This document shows, piece by piece, positions 8,554-17,504 of a stretch of 64,000 nucleotides of DNA. The stretch lies in NCBI GenBank assembly GCA_041658705.1, contig JBAZZT010000001.1, positions 124,001-188,000 on the forward strand, written 5' to 3'. This stretch comes from CAIKNB01 sp041658705 (GTDB taxonomy: Bacteria > Patescibacteriota > Patescibacteriia > 2-12-FULL-60-25). The notes below the pieces were generated by a model. It searched no databases and had not been told where the DNA came from. It saw nothing but the letters and a program-made list of their open reading frames with translations. How positions within the stretch are numbered: position 1 is the first letter of the stretch; the number at the start of each line of letters is the position of its first letter. Position numbers and translations under genes: made by a program.

Positions 8554-10371
8554 ATGGCAGTCCAAAGACCCAGCTACGGCTCGTTCGCCGAAATGCCCGA
8601 AGGCCTAAGGGGGTTTTTGTTGTCGCCGGAATTCAACAGCGTCGAGCAGACTTTACAGGATACCTATAAGTTCGACGAAGCGGCGCAGATGCTCATCGGC
8701 GACCAGATGATGGACGCCGTCTTCGGCGATCTCAAGCTCGCCGAGGTCGCGGCCAAGATCAAAGCCGCGCTCGTGCCCAAGCCTTTGGATGAAGTCAAAT
8801 GGAAAGCTTTCCTGGCCGATTTCCTCAAGCTCGAAGCCTGGCCGTTGCGTGATCTTTTCGGCGGCGAGCTGTCCGATCTCCTAGCCGAAAACCAGATTTC
8901 GACGTCGGGTTGGCCGAATTTCAAAGTCCACCTGAAGCCCATGACCTACTCCGGCGCTTCGACCGAGATTGCGACGCTCGCCGGTTTTTCGCTCTTGGGT
9001 CCGCAGATGCGCGAACGTTTGCGCGATCTGCTCATGAGCAAGCAAAAAGGCGTGCGCATCGACGCCCAAGTCCTGGAGGTAATGTGCCGGCCCGCTGATT
9101 TCGGCGGTTTGGGTTTGGATGCCGCCATGGCCAAAAAAGCGCTTGACGCCATGAGCCATCTCATCGCTTCGGTCAAGATCATGTCCGAGGACGAATACGC
9201 CGATTGGCTGTCCGAAGAAGCCAAAAAGAAAACCGCGCAAGAAAGTCAGGCCGCCGCAGCGCCGAGCGAGGAGGAAGCGGAAATCGCCAGGATCAAAGCC
9301 AGCATGCCGGCCCAGCCCGCGGCACCGCAAACCGCCTTGGACGAAGCCGTCGACAAGACTTTCGCCGCATTGCCCGTCAAACCTGAAAGCGAATATTCGG
9401 GCAGCCGGCTCAAGCACATCATCTCGTCGCGTCTGCGCGATGTGCGGAATTCCATCGAGCTGGTCCAGCTTTTGGCGCGCGACACCAAAGTCGGCGGCCT
9501 GGGACTCGAACAGACGGCGGCGGCGCAGATGGCGGAAGCTATCGAAGCGTCGTACCACCAATTCCACGATAAAATCTTGGCCGAGGAAAAAACCAAGATC
9601 GAAACGCAGATGGGTGTGCAAAAGGAAAAAATCGAAGATCGCAAGCGCAAAGAAGCCGAGGAGCACGCGCGTTGGTACCAGGAAAAGATTTTGTCGCGCA
9701 AGCAAGACGAGGAGGCGCAGAAAAAACTTAAAGAGGAGATGCGGCGCACTTGGGTCGGAGCGTCCGACGCGGCTCACCCCATGGATCTCAAAGAGCAGCG
9801 CAAAGAGACGGAACGCTTCGGTCCCATGGTCGGCGCGGTCTCGGCTGGCGCAGCGTCGCTGTCTGCCGTCTCTGAAACTAAAACCCAGAACCTAGAACCT
9901 AGCACCCAAGCTCTAGCGCCCAAACCTCCTTCCGCCCCGACTTCCGCCCAGGCCGCGCGACCCGAGGTAAAAATTTCGAAACAGACCATTCTTGAACCGC
10001 ACGGTCCTAAGCCGCGCATGGATGACGTCAAATACGGCGGACCCCGGCTGACCGGCTTGGTGGAGGAGCTCAAGCGTTTCAACTTGGCGGAATTCCGGCG
10101 CTTGGCCAAGGACCCGGAGGCGGCGGCGACTAAAATCCTGCAAAAGCTCGAGACTTTGGCCCAAGAATCGTTCGAAAAAAAGATGGCCGGCACCAAGGCT
10201 TTCCTGAATTCGCCTTTGCAGCAGACGTATCTCTCGCTTGTCACCGAATCCTTCAGGGCCGGCAAGTCGGTCATGGAAATCGCCGAATCCAAACGCAAAT
10301 CCGGCGAAGATACGCTCGCCCCGGCGGAAATCTCGGCTGTCATTTCGCTCAATAGTAAGCTACACTTCTAG
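8554..10371 (+). CDS. Unknown coiled-coil protein of the T4SS-like operon
   Basis: 605 aa, no membrane segment or signal peptide. A globular N-terminal half is followed by a charged coiled coil at about 330-410 (KTKIETQMGVQKEKIEDRKR), a Pro/Ala-rich linker, and a helical C-terminal domain (about 490-605). The linker carries SETKTQNLEPSTQAL, encoded by an AACCTAGAACCTAGCACC microrepeat at about 9885-9912 that looks like an in-frame repeat insertion. It starts 5 bases after the VirB6-like gene, so it is translated from the same message and probably works on the cytoplasmic face of that apparatus (inference). I do not recognise the family. Confidence 0.7.
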   Translation: MAVQRPSYGSFAEMPEGLRGFLLSPEFNSVEQTLQDTYKFDEAAQMLIGDQMMDAVFGDLKLAEVAAKIKAALVPKPLDEVKWKAFLADFLKLEAWPLRDLFGGELSDLLAENQISTSGWPNFKVHLKPMTYSGASTEIATLAGFSLLGPQMRERLRDLLMSKQKGVRIDAQVLEVMCRPADFGGLGLDAAMAKKALDAMSHLIASVKIMSEDEYADWLSEEAKKKTAQESQAAAAPSEEEAEIARIKASMPAQPAAPQTALDEAVDKTFAALPVKPESEYSGSRLKHIISSRLRDVRNSIELVQLLARDTKVGGLGLEQTAAAQMAEAIEASYHQFHDKILAEEKTKIETQMGVQKEKIEDRKRKEAEEHARWYQEKILSRKQDEEAQKKLKEEMRRTWVGASDAAHPMDLKEQRKETERFGPMVGAVSAGAASLSAVSETKTQNLEPSTQALAPKPPSAPTSAQAARPEVKISKQTILEPHGPKPRMDDVKYGGPRLTGLVEELKRFNLAEFRRLAKDPEAAATKILQKLETLAQESFEKKMAGTKAFLNSPLQQTYLSLVTESFRAGKSVMEIAESKRKSGEDTLAPAEISAVISLNSKLHF

Positions 10372-10462
10372 TGGAAAATGCCAAATTACAAATGCCAAAT
10401 GCCAAATGACACAAAACTAGCCGAATTTGGCATTCGTAATCTGGCATTCGTAATTACCCAAC
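10372..10462. repeat. Microrepeat hairpin before the PrgI gene
   Basis: Built from AAATGCCAAATTACAAATGCC units followed by the inverse (TTTGGCATTCGTAATCTGGC), giving an imperfect stem-loop. Sister copies occupy the next two gene junctions of the operon (10901-10980 and 11662-11750). Confidence 0.7.
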
Positions 10463-10900
10463 ATGCCTGAAAAATTCATCGTTCCGCAATTCATAGACAA
10501 GGAAGACCAGATACTCGGTCCGATCACGGTCCGGCAGTTTTTGATTTTGTTGGTCTCGGTCTTTGCCATCTTCATCGCCTACAAGATTTTGGCTTTCGTT
10601 TATTTCATTTTTTTTGCCATCTTCATCTCGGGCTTCGCCGGCGTTTTCGCTTTCATGAAGATCAATGGCCAACCGTTCCACATCTTCTTCATCAACTTCC
10701 TGCAGACCGTGACGCGTCCGGCCTTGCGCGTGTGGGATAAGCGGCCGACGGATGCGGAACTCAAGGCTTGGGTCAAAGTCGAGGTCACGGCGCCGGTCAA
10801 AGTCGGAGTGAGGAAGGAACGTCCGCAGAGCAGCCGCCTGCGCGACCTGACGCTCGTGGTCAACACCGGCGGCGTATATAAGCCGGATGAGGAACTATGA
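10463..10900 (+). CDS. PrgI family protein (VirB3-like T4SS component)
   Basis: 145 aa. It begins MPEKFIVPQFIDKEDQILGP, then TVRQFLILLVSVFAIFIAY, the typical PrgI layout: a short polar N-terminus and two adjacent membrane helices (about 25-75), then a cytoplasmic tail. PrgI-type proteins sit next to VirB4 ATPases in Gram-positive and CPR T4SS-like loci and correspond to VirB3. The position just before the TraC-like and VirB4 genes agrees. Confidence 0.85.
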   Translation: MPEKFIVPQFIDKEDQILGPITVRQFLILLVSVFAIFIAYKILAFVYFIFFAIFISGFAGVFAFMKINGQPFHIFFINFLQTVTRPALRVWDKRPTDAELKAWVKVEVTAPVKVGVRKERPQSSRLRDLTLVVNTGGVYKPDEEL

Positions 10901-10980
10901 ACAATGCCAAATTACAAATGACGAATGACGAATTGGGTGACAATTTGGCATTTGGCATTCGTAATTTGTAATTGACCTTT
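10901..10980. repeat. Microrepeat hairpin between PrgI and TraC-like genes
   Basis: AATGCCAAATTACAAATGACG followed by its inverse (GGCATTTGGCATTCGTAATT) forms an imperfect stem-loop over 10903-10972, directly before the ATG at 10981. It is one of three sister hairpins at consecutive junctions. Confidence 0.7.
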
Positions 10981-11661
10981 ATGCAAAGCAAAAAACTTGC
11001 CGGACCAAAACCAGGCGTGCCCTCCCAGCGTTATCTCGACATCGCCGAGATCAAGGAGGACGTGATCGTGATGAAAGACGGCACCATCCGCGCCGTGCTT
11101 TTGGTTTCGAGCATCAACTTTGCGCTCAAGTCGGTGGATGAGCAGAACGCCATCGTGCAGGCTTACATGCAATTCTTGAATAGCTTGGATTTTCCCATCC
11201 AGATCGTCATCCAATCGCGGCGCATGAACATCGACGAATATCTGCGCAAGCTGGGCGAGTCCCAAAAGTCGCAGACCAACGAGCTGTTGCAGCGCCAGAT
11301 CGCGGACTATCGCGACTTCGTCAAATGGCTGGTCGAGACGGGCGACATCATGCAGAAAAAATTCTTCCTGGTCGTGCCGCTTGATCCGCTGGCCGACAAG
11401 CAAAAAGGTTTTTTCGCGCGGCTGTCCGAGATCATGACCCCGGCCGCGTCCATCCATCTGTCCGAGGAAAAATTCCGCAAGAACAAAGACTCGCTCATGT
11501 TGCGCGTCAACTCGGTCACGGGCGGCCTGCAAGCCATGTCGCTCAAAGGCGTGATGCTGGATACGCAGAGCCTGATCGAGCTGTTCTACACCGTCTACAA
11601 CCCCGAACTCTTCGAGAACGAACGCATCACGGACATGTCCAAGCTGCAGGTTGAGGGATAA
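10981..11661 (+). CDS. TraC-like/VirB4 N-terminal-type domain protein
   Basis: 226 aa. It resembles the non-ATPase N-terminal domain of TraC/VirB4 proteins (SQRYLDIAEIKEDVIVMKDG, then RAVLLVSSINFALKS), and the fold continues to a helical end (SLIELFYTVYNPELFENE). It has no Walker motifs. The TTG at 10972 lies in the repeat, so ATG 10981 is taken as start. It precedes a complete VirB4 gene that has its own N-terminal domain, so this is a separate partner protein rather than a broken VirB4. Confidence 0.75.
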   Translation: MQSKKLAGPKPGVPSQRYLDIAEIKEDVIVMKDGTIRAVLLVSSINFALKSVDEQNAIVQAYMQFLNSLDFPIQIVIQSRRMNIDEYLRKLGESQKSQTNELLQRQIADYRDFVKWLVETGDIMQKKFFLVVPLDPLADKQKGFFARLSEIMTPAASIHLSEEKFRKNKDSLMLRVNSVTGGLQAMSLKGVMLDTQSLIELFYTVYNPELFENERITDMSKLQVEG

Positions 11662-11750
11662 TATGCAATGCCAAATGCCAAATTACGAATTACAAATTAA
11701 TATGGTTTCCGCAATTCGTCATTTGGCATTTGTAATTTGTAATTGATTCT
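11662..11750. repeat. Microrepeat hairpin before virB4
   Basis: AATGCCAAATGCCAAATTACG against CGTCATTTGGCATTTGTAATT forms an imperfect inverted repeat across the whole spacer between the two genes. No clear ribosome-binding site lies between it and the ATG at 11751. Confidence 0.7.
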
Positions 11751-13652
11751 ATGGCTTTCAAGACCCAGGAGGAAAAAGGCTTTAACGCTTCGGCGCTCAC
11801 CGCGGGCGGCATCAGCGTCAAAAAAGGACCGAGCACGGGCGAGATAAAGCAAAAGCTCGAAGTCGAGCGCATCGCGCTGGAAGAGGAGCGCATCTATCGC
11901 CGTGGCGTCTCGTCCATCAAAGACCTGATCGCGCCCAGTTCCATGAAGGTGGAGCCGAGCTTCGTGCGCCTGGGCGACGTTTGGGTGCGCACCCTGTTCA
12001 TCACCACCTATCCGCGCTACGTCAGCGTGGGTTGGGCCTCGCCCATCATCAACCTGAACGCGCAGATGGACGTCTCGATGTTCTTCTATCCGATCAAAGC
12101 CGACGTGGTGCTGAAGCAGCTCAAAAAGAAAGTCGGCATCGTCGAGGCGCAAATCACGATGGACGCCGAATCCGGCAAACCGCGCGACCCCATCGCCGAG
12201 ACGGCTTTGCGCGACATCGAACAGTTGCGCGACGACCTGACGCAGGGCATCGAGCACTTCTTCCAATTCGCCTTCTACGTCACCTTCTATTCCAAATCCG
12301 TGGATGAGCTGGATCGGCTGACCAACACCGTGGAGTCGACCTTCGGTTCCATGCTGATCTATACCAAGCGCGCCTATTTCCAAGCCGAACAAGGTTTCAA
12401 TTCGACGCTGCCGGTGGGCAACGACGAACTCATGATCACGTTCAACATGAGCACCTCGCCGCTGGCTTCGAGCTTCCCTTTCACTTCAGCCGAACTCACC
12501 TCGGACAACGGCATCATGTACGGCATCAACCGGCATAACCAGTCGCTCATCATCTTCGACCGCTTCTCCCTCCAAAACGCCAACGCCGTGGTCTTTGCGA
12601 CTTCGGGCGCGGGCAAATCCTACGCGGTCAAGCTCGAGATCTTGCGCTCCATGATGTTGGGCGTGGACGTCATCGTGATCGACCCCGAGATGGAATATAA
12701 GCATTTGTCCGACGCCGTCGGCGGCACTTACATCAACATCTCGCTCGCCTCGCAAGCCAAGATCAACCCGTTCGATCTGCCGCGACCCACCGGCGAGAAC
12801 ATCTCGACCGAAGACATCATCCGCAGCGCAGTCATCACGCTTAAAGGCTTGTTGCGCCTGATGCTGGGCAAACTCACCGTCTCCGAAGATTCACTTTTGG
12901 ATCGCGCGCTGCTCGAGACTTACGCCAAAAAAGATATTGTGCCCGGCGCCGACCTCTCGGCCATCGAACCGCCGATCTTGCAGGACTTCCAGGACATCTT
13001 GGAGGGCATGGAGGGCACGGGCGACTTGGTGGTGCGGCTCAAAAAGTTCACCGAAGGCACCTTCTCCGGCCTCATCAACTCGCCGACCACGGTCAAGATG
13101 TCCAACCAGCTGGTGACCTTCTCGGTGCGCGACTTGGAAGACGAGTTGCGTCCCATCGCCATCTACACCATCGTCAACTATATCTGGAACGTGGTGCGTT
13201 CGGAGCGTAAAAAGCGCATCCTGTGCATCGACGAGGCGTGGTGGCTCATGCAGCACGAGGACTCGGCCAAGTTCATCTTTGCGCTGGTCAAACGCTGCCG
13301 CAAATACTATCTCGGCATCACCACCATCACCCAGGACGTCAACGACTTTTTGACCTCGCCCTACGGCCAAGCCATCGTGACCAACTCGGCCATGCAGCTT
13401 TTGCTCAAGCAATCGCCGGCGTCCATCGATTTGATCGCCCGCGTCTTCATGCTGACCCAATCCGAAAAATACCTGCTGCTCGAGTCCGGCCAGGGCATGG
13501 GCATCTTCTTCGCCGGCAACAAGCACGCGGCCATCCAGATCGTGGCCTCGTACACCGAAGACCAAATCGTGACCACCGACCCCAACCAACTCCTGCGCAT
13601 CGAACAAGAAAAGAAAAAATTCCAAGAGTCGCTGGAACAAACGGGGAAATGA
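11751..13652 (+). CDS. virB4: VirB4-family T4SS ATPase
   Basis: 633 aa. Walker A ATSGAGKS lies at about 283-290, Walker B RILCIDEAWW at about 489-497, and the conserved VIDPEMEY and TQDVNDF motifs of the HerA/VirB4 group are present. The first 250 residues form the VirB4 N-terminal domain. VirB4 ATPases power assembly or substrate passage in type IV secretion or pilus systems. With PrgI, VirB6-like and TraC-like neighbours this forms the core of the envelope apparatus; no relaxase or coupling protein is seen nearby, which fits a DNA-uptake or adhesion role better than conjugation (inference). Confidence 0.93.
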   Translation: MAFKTQEEKGFNASALTAGGISVKKGPSTGEIKQKLEVERIALEEERIYRRGVSSIKDLIAPSSMKVEPSFVRLGDVWVRTLFITTYPRYVSVGWASPIINLNAQMDVSMFFYPIKADVVLKQLKKKVGIVEAQITMDAESGKPRDPIAETALRDIEQLRDDLTQGIEHFFQFAFYVTFYSKSVDELDRLTNTVESTFGSMLIYTKRAYFQAEQGFNSTLPVGNDELMITFNMSTSPLASSFPFTSAELTSDNGIMYGINRHNQSLIIFDRFSLQNANAVVFATSGAGKSYAVKLEILRSMMLGVDVIVIDPEMEYKHLSDAVGGTYINISLASQAKINPFDLPRPTGENISTEDIIRSAVITLKGLLRLMLGKLTVSEDSLLDRALLETYAKKDIVPGADLSAIEPPILQDFQDILEGMEGTGDLVVRLKKFTEGTFSGLINSPTTVKMSNQLVTFSVRDLEDELRPIAIYTIVNYIWNVVRSERKKRILCIDEAWWLMQHEDSAKFIFALVKRCRKYYLGITTITQDVNDFLTSPYGQAIVTNSAMQLLLKQSPASIDLIARVFMLTQSEKYLLLESGQGMGIFFAGNKHAAIQIVASYTEDQIVTTDPNQLLRIEQEKKKFQESLEQTGK

Positions 13653-13875
13653 TAATGACGAATGACTAATTTCTAATGACTAATTACGCAGAACATAATC
13701 TCTAATATTCCCGTAGGGGCAATTCATGAATTGCCCCTACGCGGCGACCGAAGGGCTACCTATTTCCGACAGGGTAGTCCTTCGACCACGTAGAACGTGG
13801 CGCGGCTGGCTCAGGAACTATTTTTAGACATTAGAAATTAGTCATTAGACATTCTGACCTCTCGCCACTAAACCT
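13653..13875. repeat. Repeat-filled spacer after virB4
   Basis: Contains TCTAATGACTAATTTCTAATG-type microrepeats at 13653-13685 and their inverse at 13827-13850. Between them lie a perfect palindrome GTAGGGGCAATTCATGAATT...C (13713-13740) and a CTGAGC/GAAGG-type repeat. No gene is seen. Confidence 0.65.
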
Positions 13876-14475
13876 ATGCAAACTCGTTCAAAGCTCATCC
13901 TCCTGATCATCATCGGCCTGATCCTGTTTATCCTTGGCGCCTGGCTTATTTACCAGACGTTCAAAGTCACGGCGGGTGGAGTAGAGCAGACAGGAAATTT
14001 GCCTGCGACGACCGAGAATCTGACCAGCGGGCAAGGCAAGACGTCGCAGACCACGCCGACTCCCAGCGCGCCGGTGGCTCCGGTCGACAGCAAGTTGCGT
14101 ACTTTGGAGGACAATGCGCGCGCTTCCGCGGAGCGCATCGGATCAGGTTCCAGCCAAACGGGATTTTTGGGCTACAGCGACGCTCTGAACGCAGTCACGC
14201 CGGAACTCCGCGCCTGGATCTTGGATGAACAAAAAAAGATGGTCGCGGCGCATCCGGCCAACGGGCCGCTCTACACGCTGTCCACCCGCGCCGTGGCTTC
14301 GCATGCCGTGGATAGCGCTTTCGGCGATCCGAGCGTCAGCGTGAGCGTCCAAGCCATCCAGACGGACAACCTGAAAACGACCGGCCAAGCCAAACAAATC
14401 AACATCGTCTTCGTAAAACAACCCGACGGCACCTACCTCATGGGCAGCATGGAGTGGAAGGATTTGGAACTATAG
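13876..14475 (+). CDS. Membrane-anchored protein of unknown function
   Basis: 199 aa. One strong N-terminal membrane segment (LILLIIIGLILFILGAWLIY, about residues 7-27) precedes a Thr/Pro/Ser-rich linker (about 40-75) and a small extracytoplasmic alpha/beta domain of about 110 residues. That domain ends in VFVKQPDGTYLMGSMEWKDL, reminiscent of small lipoprotein or NTF2-like domains. It follows the virB4 gene on the same strand and may be a periplasmic part of the same apparatus. Family not recognised. Confidence 0.65.
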   Translation: MQTRSKLILLIIIGLILFILGAWLIYQTFKVTAGGVEQTGNLPATTENLTSGQGKTSQTTPTPSAPVAPVDSKLRTLEDNARASAERIGSGSSQTGFLGYSDALNAVTPELRAWILDEQKKMVAAHPANGPLYTLSTRAVASHAVDSAFGDPSVSVSVQAIQTDNLKTTGQAKQINIVFVKQPDGTYLMGSMEWKDLEL

Positions 14476-14718
14476 CGTAGGGGCGCACGGTCGTGCGCCC
14501 TTTGTGTAAGTTTCAAAAAAACTGTCATCCTGAGCTTGTCGAAGGACCTTTTAAGCGTTGGTCTGAACCGATGGCTGATATGTAGGGGCGACCCGTTGGG
14601 TCGCCCCTACGTAATCAGCGATCGATCCGGAACTCCCGACCCAGCTATAAAGGTCCTTCGACTGCGCTGCTGCTCCGCTCAGGATGACAATTTATCTTTC
14701 TGGCTACCCTCTACCCTC
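14476..14718. repeat. Repeat block upstream of comF
   Basis: Two GTAGGGGC palindromes (14477-14500 and 14582-14610). The second is nested inside a long inverted repeat with outer arms CATCCTGAGCTTGTCGAAGG (14524 onward) and CCTTCGACTGCGCTG...GGATGACA (to 14690). A CTGGCTACCCTCTAC tract follows. Confidence 0.7.
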
Positions 14719-14753
14719 TTGACTTTTTTGCTTGGATGCGGCAGCGGTATATA
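14719..14753 (+). promoter_or_regulatory. comF promoter with 23-bp spacer, shared with dprA
   Basis: TTGACT (14719-14724), 23 bp, TATATA (14748-14753), with GGATGCGGCAGCGG directly before the -10. This matches the dprA upstream region in both sequence and spacing. An alternative -35 reading (TTGCTT, 16 bp, TATATA at 14750) is possible. The ATG follows within 5 bases, so the transcript would be essentially leaderless. Confidence 0.65.
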
Positions 14754-14757
14754 TAGG

Positions 14758-15456
14758 ATGCTGTCGCGAATTTTTGGAATCGTCGCTGATGTCTTTTTTC
14801 CCGCGCGCTGCCTGGTCTGCCGTGCGCCGGGAGCTTGGTGGTGCGTTGCTTGTCGGGCGAGCGTCGAGTGTTTGAGCCACAATCGCTGTCCAGGCTGCGG
14901 AAAAAGCCTGTTCGAGCATTCGTGTGAGCAAGATATCCTGCGCGGCCTGGCGGTCACGGGTTTTTATCATGACAAGCGGTTGCGTGAAGCTATCCAAGCT
15001 TTGAAATATCACGGGGTGACGAAAATCATGCCGCAAGTCGAAGCTTATCTGAAAGCTTGGCGCGATGTGAGGTTAGATCCTTGGCCCTGGGCAGGGGAGT
15101 CGTCGCTCGTGGTCCAGCATCTTCCGGCTGCGCCACGGCATGTGCGCAAGCGCGGTTTTGATCAAGCGCGTCTCATTCGCGACGCGCTTATCCGATCTTG
15201 CCTGCCATGGGGAAAGGCCGGAGAAATTTTAGTGCGCAGAGGCAAGGCGCGTTCGCAGACCGAATTGTCGGTCGAATTGCGCCGCGCCAACGTGGCCGGA
15301 TGTTTTGCTTTGGCGCGTGACGCAACCATCCCGCCCGCCGTCCTCTTGGTCGACGACGTCTTTACCAGCGGCGCCACCATGCGCGAAGCAGCGCGAGCGC
15401 TCAAGGCAGCCGGAGTCGAACGGATCTACGGTTTTGCTTTGGCGGTGGGGAGTTAG
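14758..15456 (+). CDS. comF: ComF family competence protein
   Basis: 232 aa from the ATG at 14758; the open frame extends further upstream, but only through repeat sequence. The N-terminal zinc finger is clear (CLVC, CVAC, CPGC), followed by a phosphoribosyltransferase-like domain with the signature VLLVDDVFTSGAT and HLPAAPRHVRKRGFDQA. ComF proteins act in DNA uptake in naturally competent bacteria, probably with the ComFA helicase and DprA. It sits just after the T4SS-like operon and shares its promoter box with dprA. Confidence 0.92.
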   Translation: MLSRIFGIVADVFFPARCLVCRAPGAWWCVACRASVECLSHNRCPGCGKSLFEHSCEQDILRGLAVTGFYHDKRLREAIQALKYHGVTKIMPQVEAYLKAWRDVRLDPWPWAGESSLVVQHLPAAPRHVRKRGFDQARLIRDALIRSCLPWGKAGEILVRRGKARSQTELSVELRRANVAGCFALARDATIPPAVLLVDDVFTSGATMREAARALKAAGVERIYGFALAVGS

Positions 15457-15748
15457 GAAAACGGTCGTCATCAAAATCTGTCATCCCGAGCCCCGCACCG
15501 TGTCACGTTCTACGTGATCAAGTGCGGGGTAAACTCCGCGCCAGCGCACTTTCCCCCTGTCATCCTGAGCGAGCTTCGAGCGAGTCGAAGGACCTTTATC
15601 AGCCATCGGTTCAGACCAACGCTTATAAAGGTCCTTCGACTGCGCTGTTGCTCCGCTCAGGATGACAAATAATCTGTTTGGCTACCCTCTACCATCTACC
15701 CTCTACTTTATGCTATAATCAGCCTATTAAAACAAAAAGACCCTTTAT
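15457..15748. repeat. Repeat block and extended -10 promoter before the secreted protein gene
   Basis: Holds a CCCGCACCGTG...CGGGG inverted pair (15486-15530), the long CATCCTGAGC...GGATGACA inverted repeat (15556-15667), and a CTACCCTCTACC tract. At the end is an extended -10, TGC TATAAT (hexamer 15714-15719), about 30 bases before the ATG at 15749. No recognisable -35 lies 17 bases upstream. Confidence 0.65.
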
Positions 15749-17113
15749 ATGCCTGCAAATCTTTGGGGTAGCATCCTAAAACGCCCCCTTTTGAGTGTCT
15801 TGGTAAGCATGCTTGTGGGTACCGCAAGCGCGGCTTCGGTGCCGGTAATAAATGCGACCGCCCCGCAACATCGGGGTATTTATTTAGCCCAGACTGCCGA
15901 CGCCCCACCACCGGCCGATTCCGGAACGCAACAGCCGCCGGCAAATCCCGAAGGACAGCGTGATAGCGCACCTCCTCCATCGACTCAACCGGGAGATGCG
16001 ACCGCGCCTAATCCGCCGCAGGGTGGATCGGACGGCTCGCAGCCACCGTCATCCGGAGATCAAGGCCAAAATCAAAACCGACAGCCGCAAATGCCATCGG
16101 GCGGTGATGGACGTCAGTACGCACCAGGCACCGAAGGCGGTAATAGCGGATCAGGCGGCGCTCCGGGCAATCAAGGCGGGGGTAATCAGATGGGACCGAA
16201 CGGCGGAGGCATGAGCGATGAGCAGCAAAAGGCTCAAGATGAAAAACAACAGGCGCAACAGGAAAAGATGGACAAGCAAAATCTTGCACGCATGAAAACC
16301 GGGATGAAGCAGGCCCAGACCCAGGTGACGCAGATGAAGAAGTTCTTCGTTAAACAGGCGGGCAAAGGGATCGCCACACCGGCCGAGTGCACACAGGCGC
16401 TGACCGAGGTCCAAGCGATCATCGACACGGTCAAGAACGCGACCACCATGGATGAGGCAAACGAAGTGGATATGCAGGACATGGGCGACAACTTCAGCAC
16501 GCTGAACGAATGCCGTCAGACTATCGAAACGCTCTCGCGTATACCGGCCATGTTCAAGCAGGTCGATAAACAAATCAAGACCATGGAGTCGCAATGGAAC
16601 CGCACCAAGAAAGGCGCTCCGGAGGAGGCGAGCGGCGCCATCGCCGACGGCGACGGGGTACTCAAAGCCATCAAGGAAGCGCGCGTCAAAGCGACTGACC
16701 TGTTCAAGCAGGGCAACGCGGAAGATGTCGAGGCTACGATCCAAGACGAAGTCTTCGGTCGATTCGAGGATCTGGGCAGCGCCATGCAGCGCGTGGACGC
16801 GGTCAAAAATTCCAAACGTTTCTTCGCGGATTACACGCGCCGCGTTAAAGACGCCGAAAAGACCATCGCCAAACTCAAAAAGAAGGGCGAGGACGTGAGT
16901 ACCGCACAGACGATTCTGGCGGATATGAAGCGCCGTTATGAATTGATCAAAGGCATGGACGTGGGCAGCGACGAATTCATGGACGCGGTCGAAGAGCTGA
17001 TGCAACGCCAACAAGATTTGACCGACGAAATCGGCGGCACGACTCCGCAAGTCGACCAATACATGAGCAGCGGCACAGTCAATGGCCCCAACCTCCAAAT
17101 GCCCAAGTTCTAA
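15749..17113 (+). CDS. Secreted Pro/Gln-rich protein with helical C-terminal half
   Basis: 454 aa. A signal peptide (cleavage near TASA-AS, about residue 27) leads to a low-complexity region of about 150 residues rich in Pro, Gln, Gly and Asn, then about 280 residues of charged helices (KMDKQNLARMKTGMKQAQTQ) with two cysteines flanking the first helix pair (ECTQAL, LNECRQ) that could form a disulfide. This suggests an extended surface or periplasmic stalk followed by a coiled bundle. A strong intrinsic terminator follows at 17123. Family not recognised. Confidence 0.7.
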   Translation: MPANLWGSILKRPLLSVLVSMLVGTASAASVPVINATAPQHRGIYLAQTADAPPPADSGTQQPPANPEGQRDSAPPPSTQPGDATAPNPPQGGSDGSQPPSSGDQGQNQNRQPQMPSGGDGRQYAPGTEGGNSGSGGAPGNQGGGNQMGPNGGGMSDEQQKAQDEKQQAQQEKMDKQNLARMKTGMKQAQTQVTQMKKFFVKQAGKGIATPAECTQALTEVQAIIDTVKNATTMDEANEVDMQDMGDNFSTLNECRQTIETLSRIPAMFKQVDKQIKTMESQWNRTKKGAPEEASGAIADGDGVLKAIKEARVKATDLFKQGNAEDVEATIQDEVFGRFEDLGSAMQRVDAVKNSKRFFADYTRRVKDAEKTIAKLKKKGEDVSTAQTILADMKRRYELIKGMDVGSDEFMDAVEELMQRQQDLTDEIGGTTPQVDQYMSSGTVNGPNLQMPKF

Positions 17114-17122
17114 AGCCAACAA

Positions 17123-17146
17123 ACACCCCGCCTCGCGGGGTGTTTT
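17123..17146 (+). terminator. Intrinsic terminator of the secreted-protein gene
   Basis: Stem CACCCCGC / GCGGGGTG with a three-base loop, followed by TTTT, starting 10 bases after the TAA. Confidence 0.88.
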
Positions 17147-17375
17147 GGACCTCAGCTTTCGATTCCTTGAAATAGTTTCGTCATTCCTGCGAAAGCAGGA
17201 ATCCAGACATCGAAAAACCTTGAAATGAAAAGACGGGGGAATCTAGATGGAAACCTCCGCCGGAAGATCGCGACATGGCGCAGCACGAAAACCAAAGTAA
17301 CAAGCAGTTGACGAAGGGACGCGTCGGTAAGTTAAGATTATTGGTCAGGATTTTGATTTTGTCAACCCGTTGGGA
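17147..17375. other. Non-coding spacer before the helicase module
   Basis: No ORF is supported. It contains one copy of the common hairpin CATTCCTGCGAAAGCAGGAAT (17180-17200). The rest shows no structure I can identify. Confidence 0.4.
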
Positions 17376-17410
17376 TTGACACCGACATACTTTTTGTTTA
17401 TAAAAATGAC

Positions 17411-17487
17411 GCTCTCTCTTGCATAGTGCTCTTAAGTCATTTAGTCCTTGCTCCGTGCCCCACTTTCGCTGATTGTGGGGTTTTTTT
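17411..17487 (+). ncRNA. Predicted short RNA unit 1 (about 77 nt)
   Basis: A complete transcription unit without an ORF. The promoter is TTGACA (17376-17381), a 17-bp spacer and TATAAA (17399-17404). The terminator is stem CCCCAC/GTGGGG (17458-17480) followed by seven T. It lies just upstream of the helicase promoter and resembles the later units in plan, but its terminator loop differs (TTTCGCTGATT). Confidence 0.55.
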
Positions 17488-17504
17488 ACCCGACCATCGG
17501 TGAA

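Noticed and set aside
10981..13652. VirB4 broken by a frameshift into two genes
   Set aside because: The second gene has its own N-terminal domain and complete ATPase motifs, and a structured repeat with clean stop and start lies between them; the first is better read as a separate TraC-like protein.
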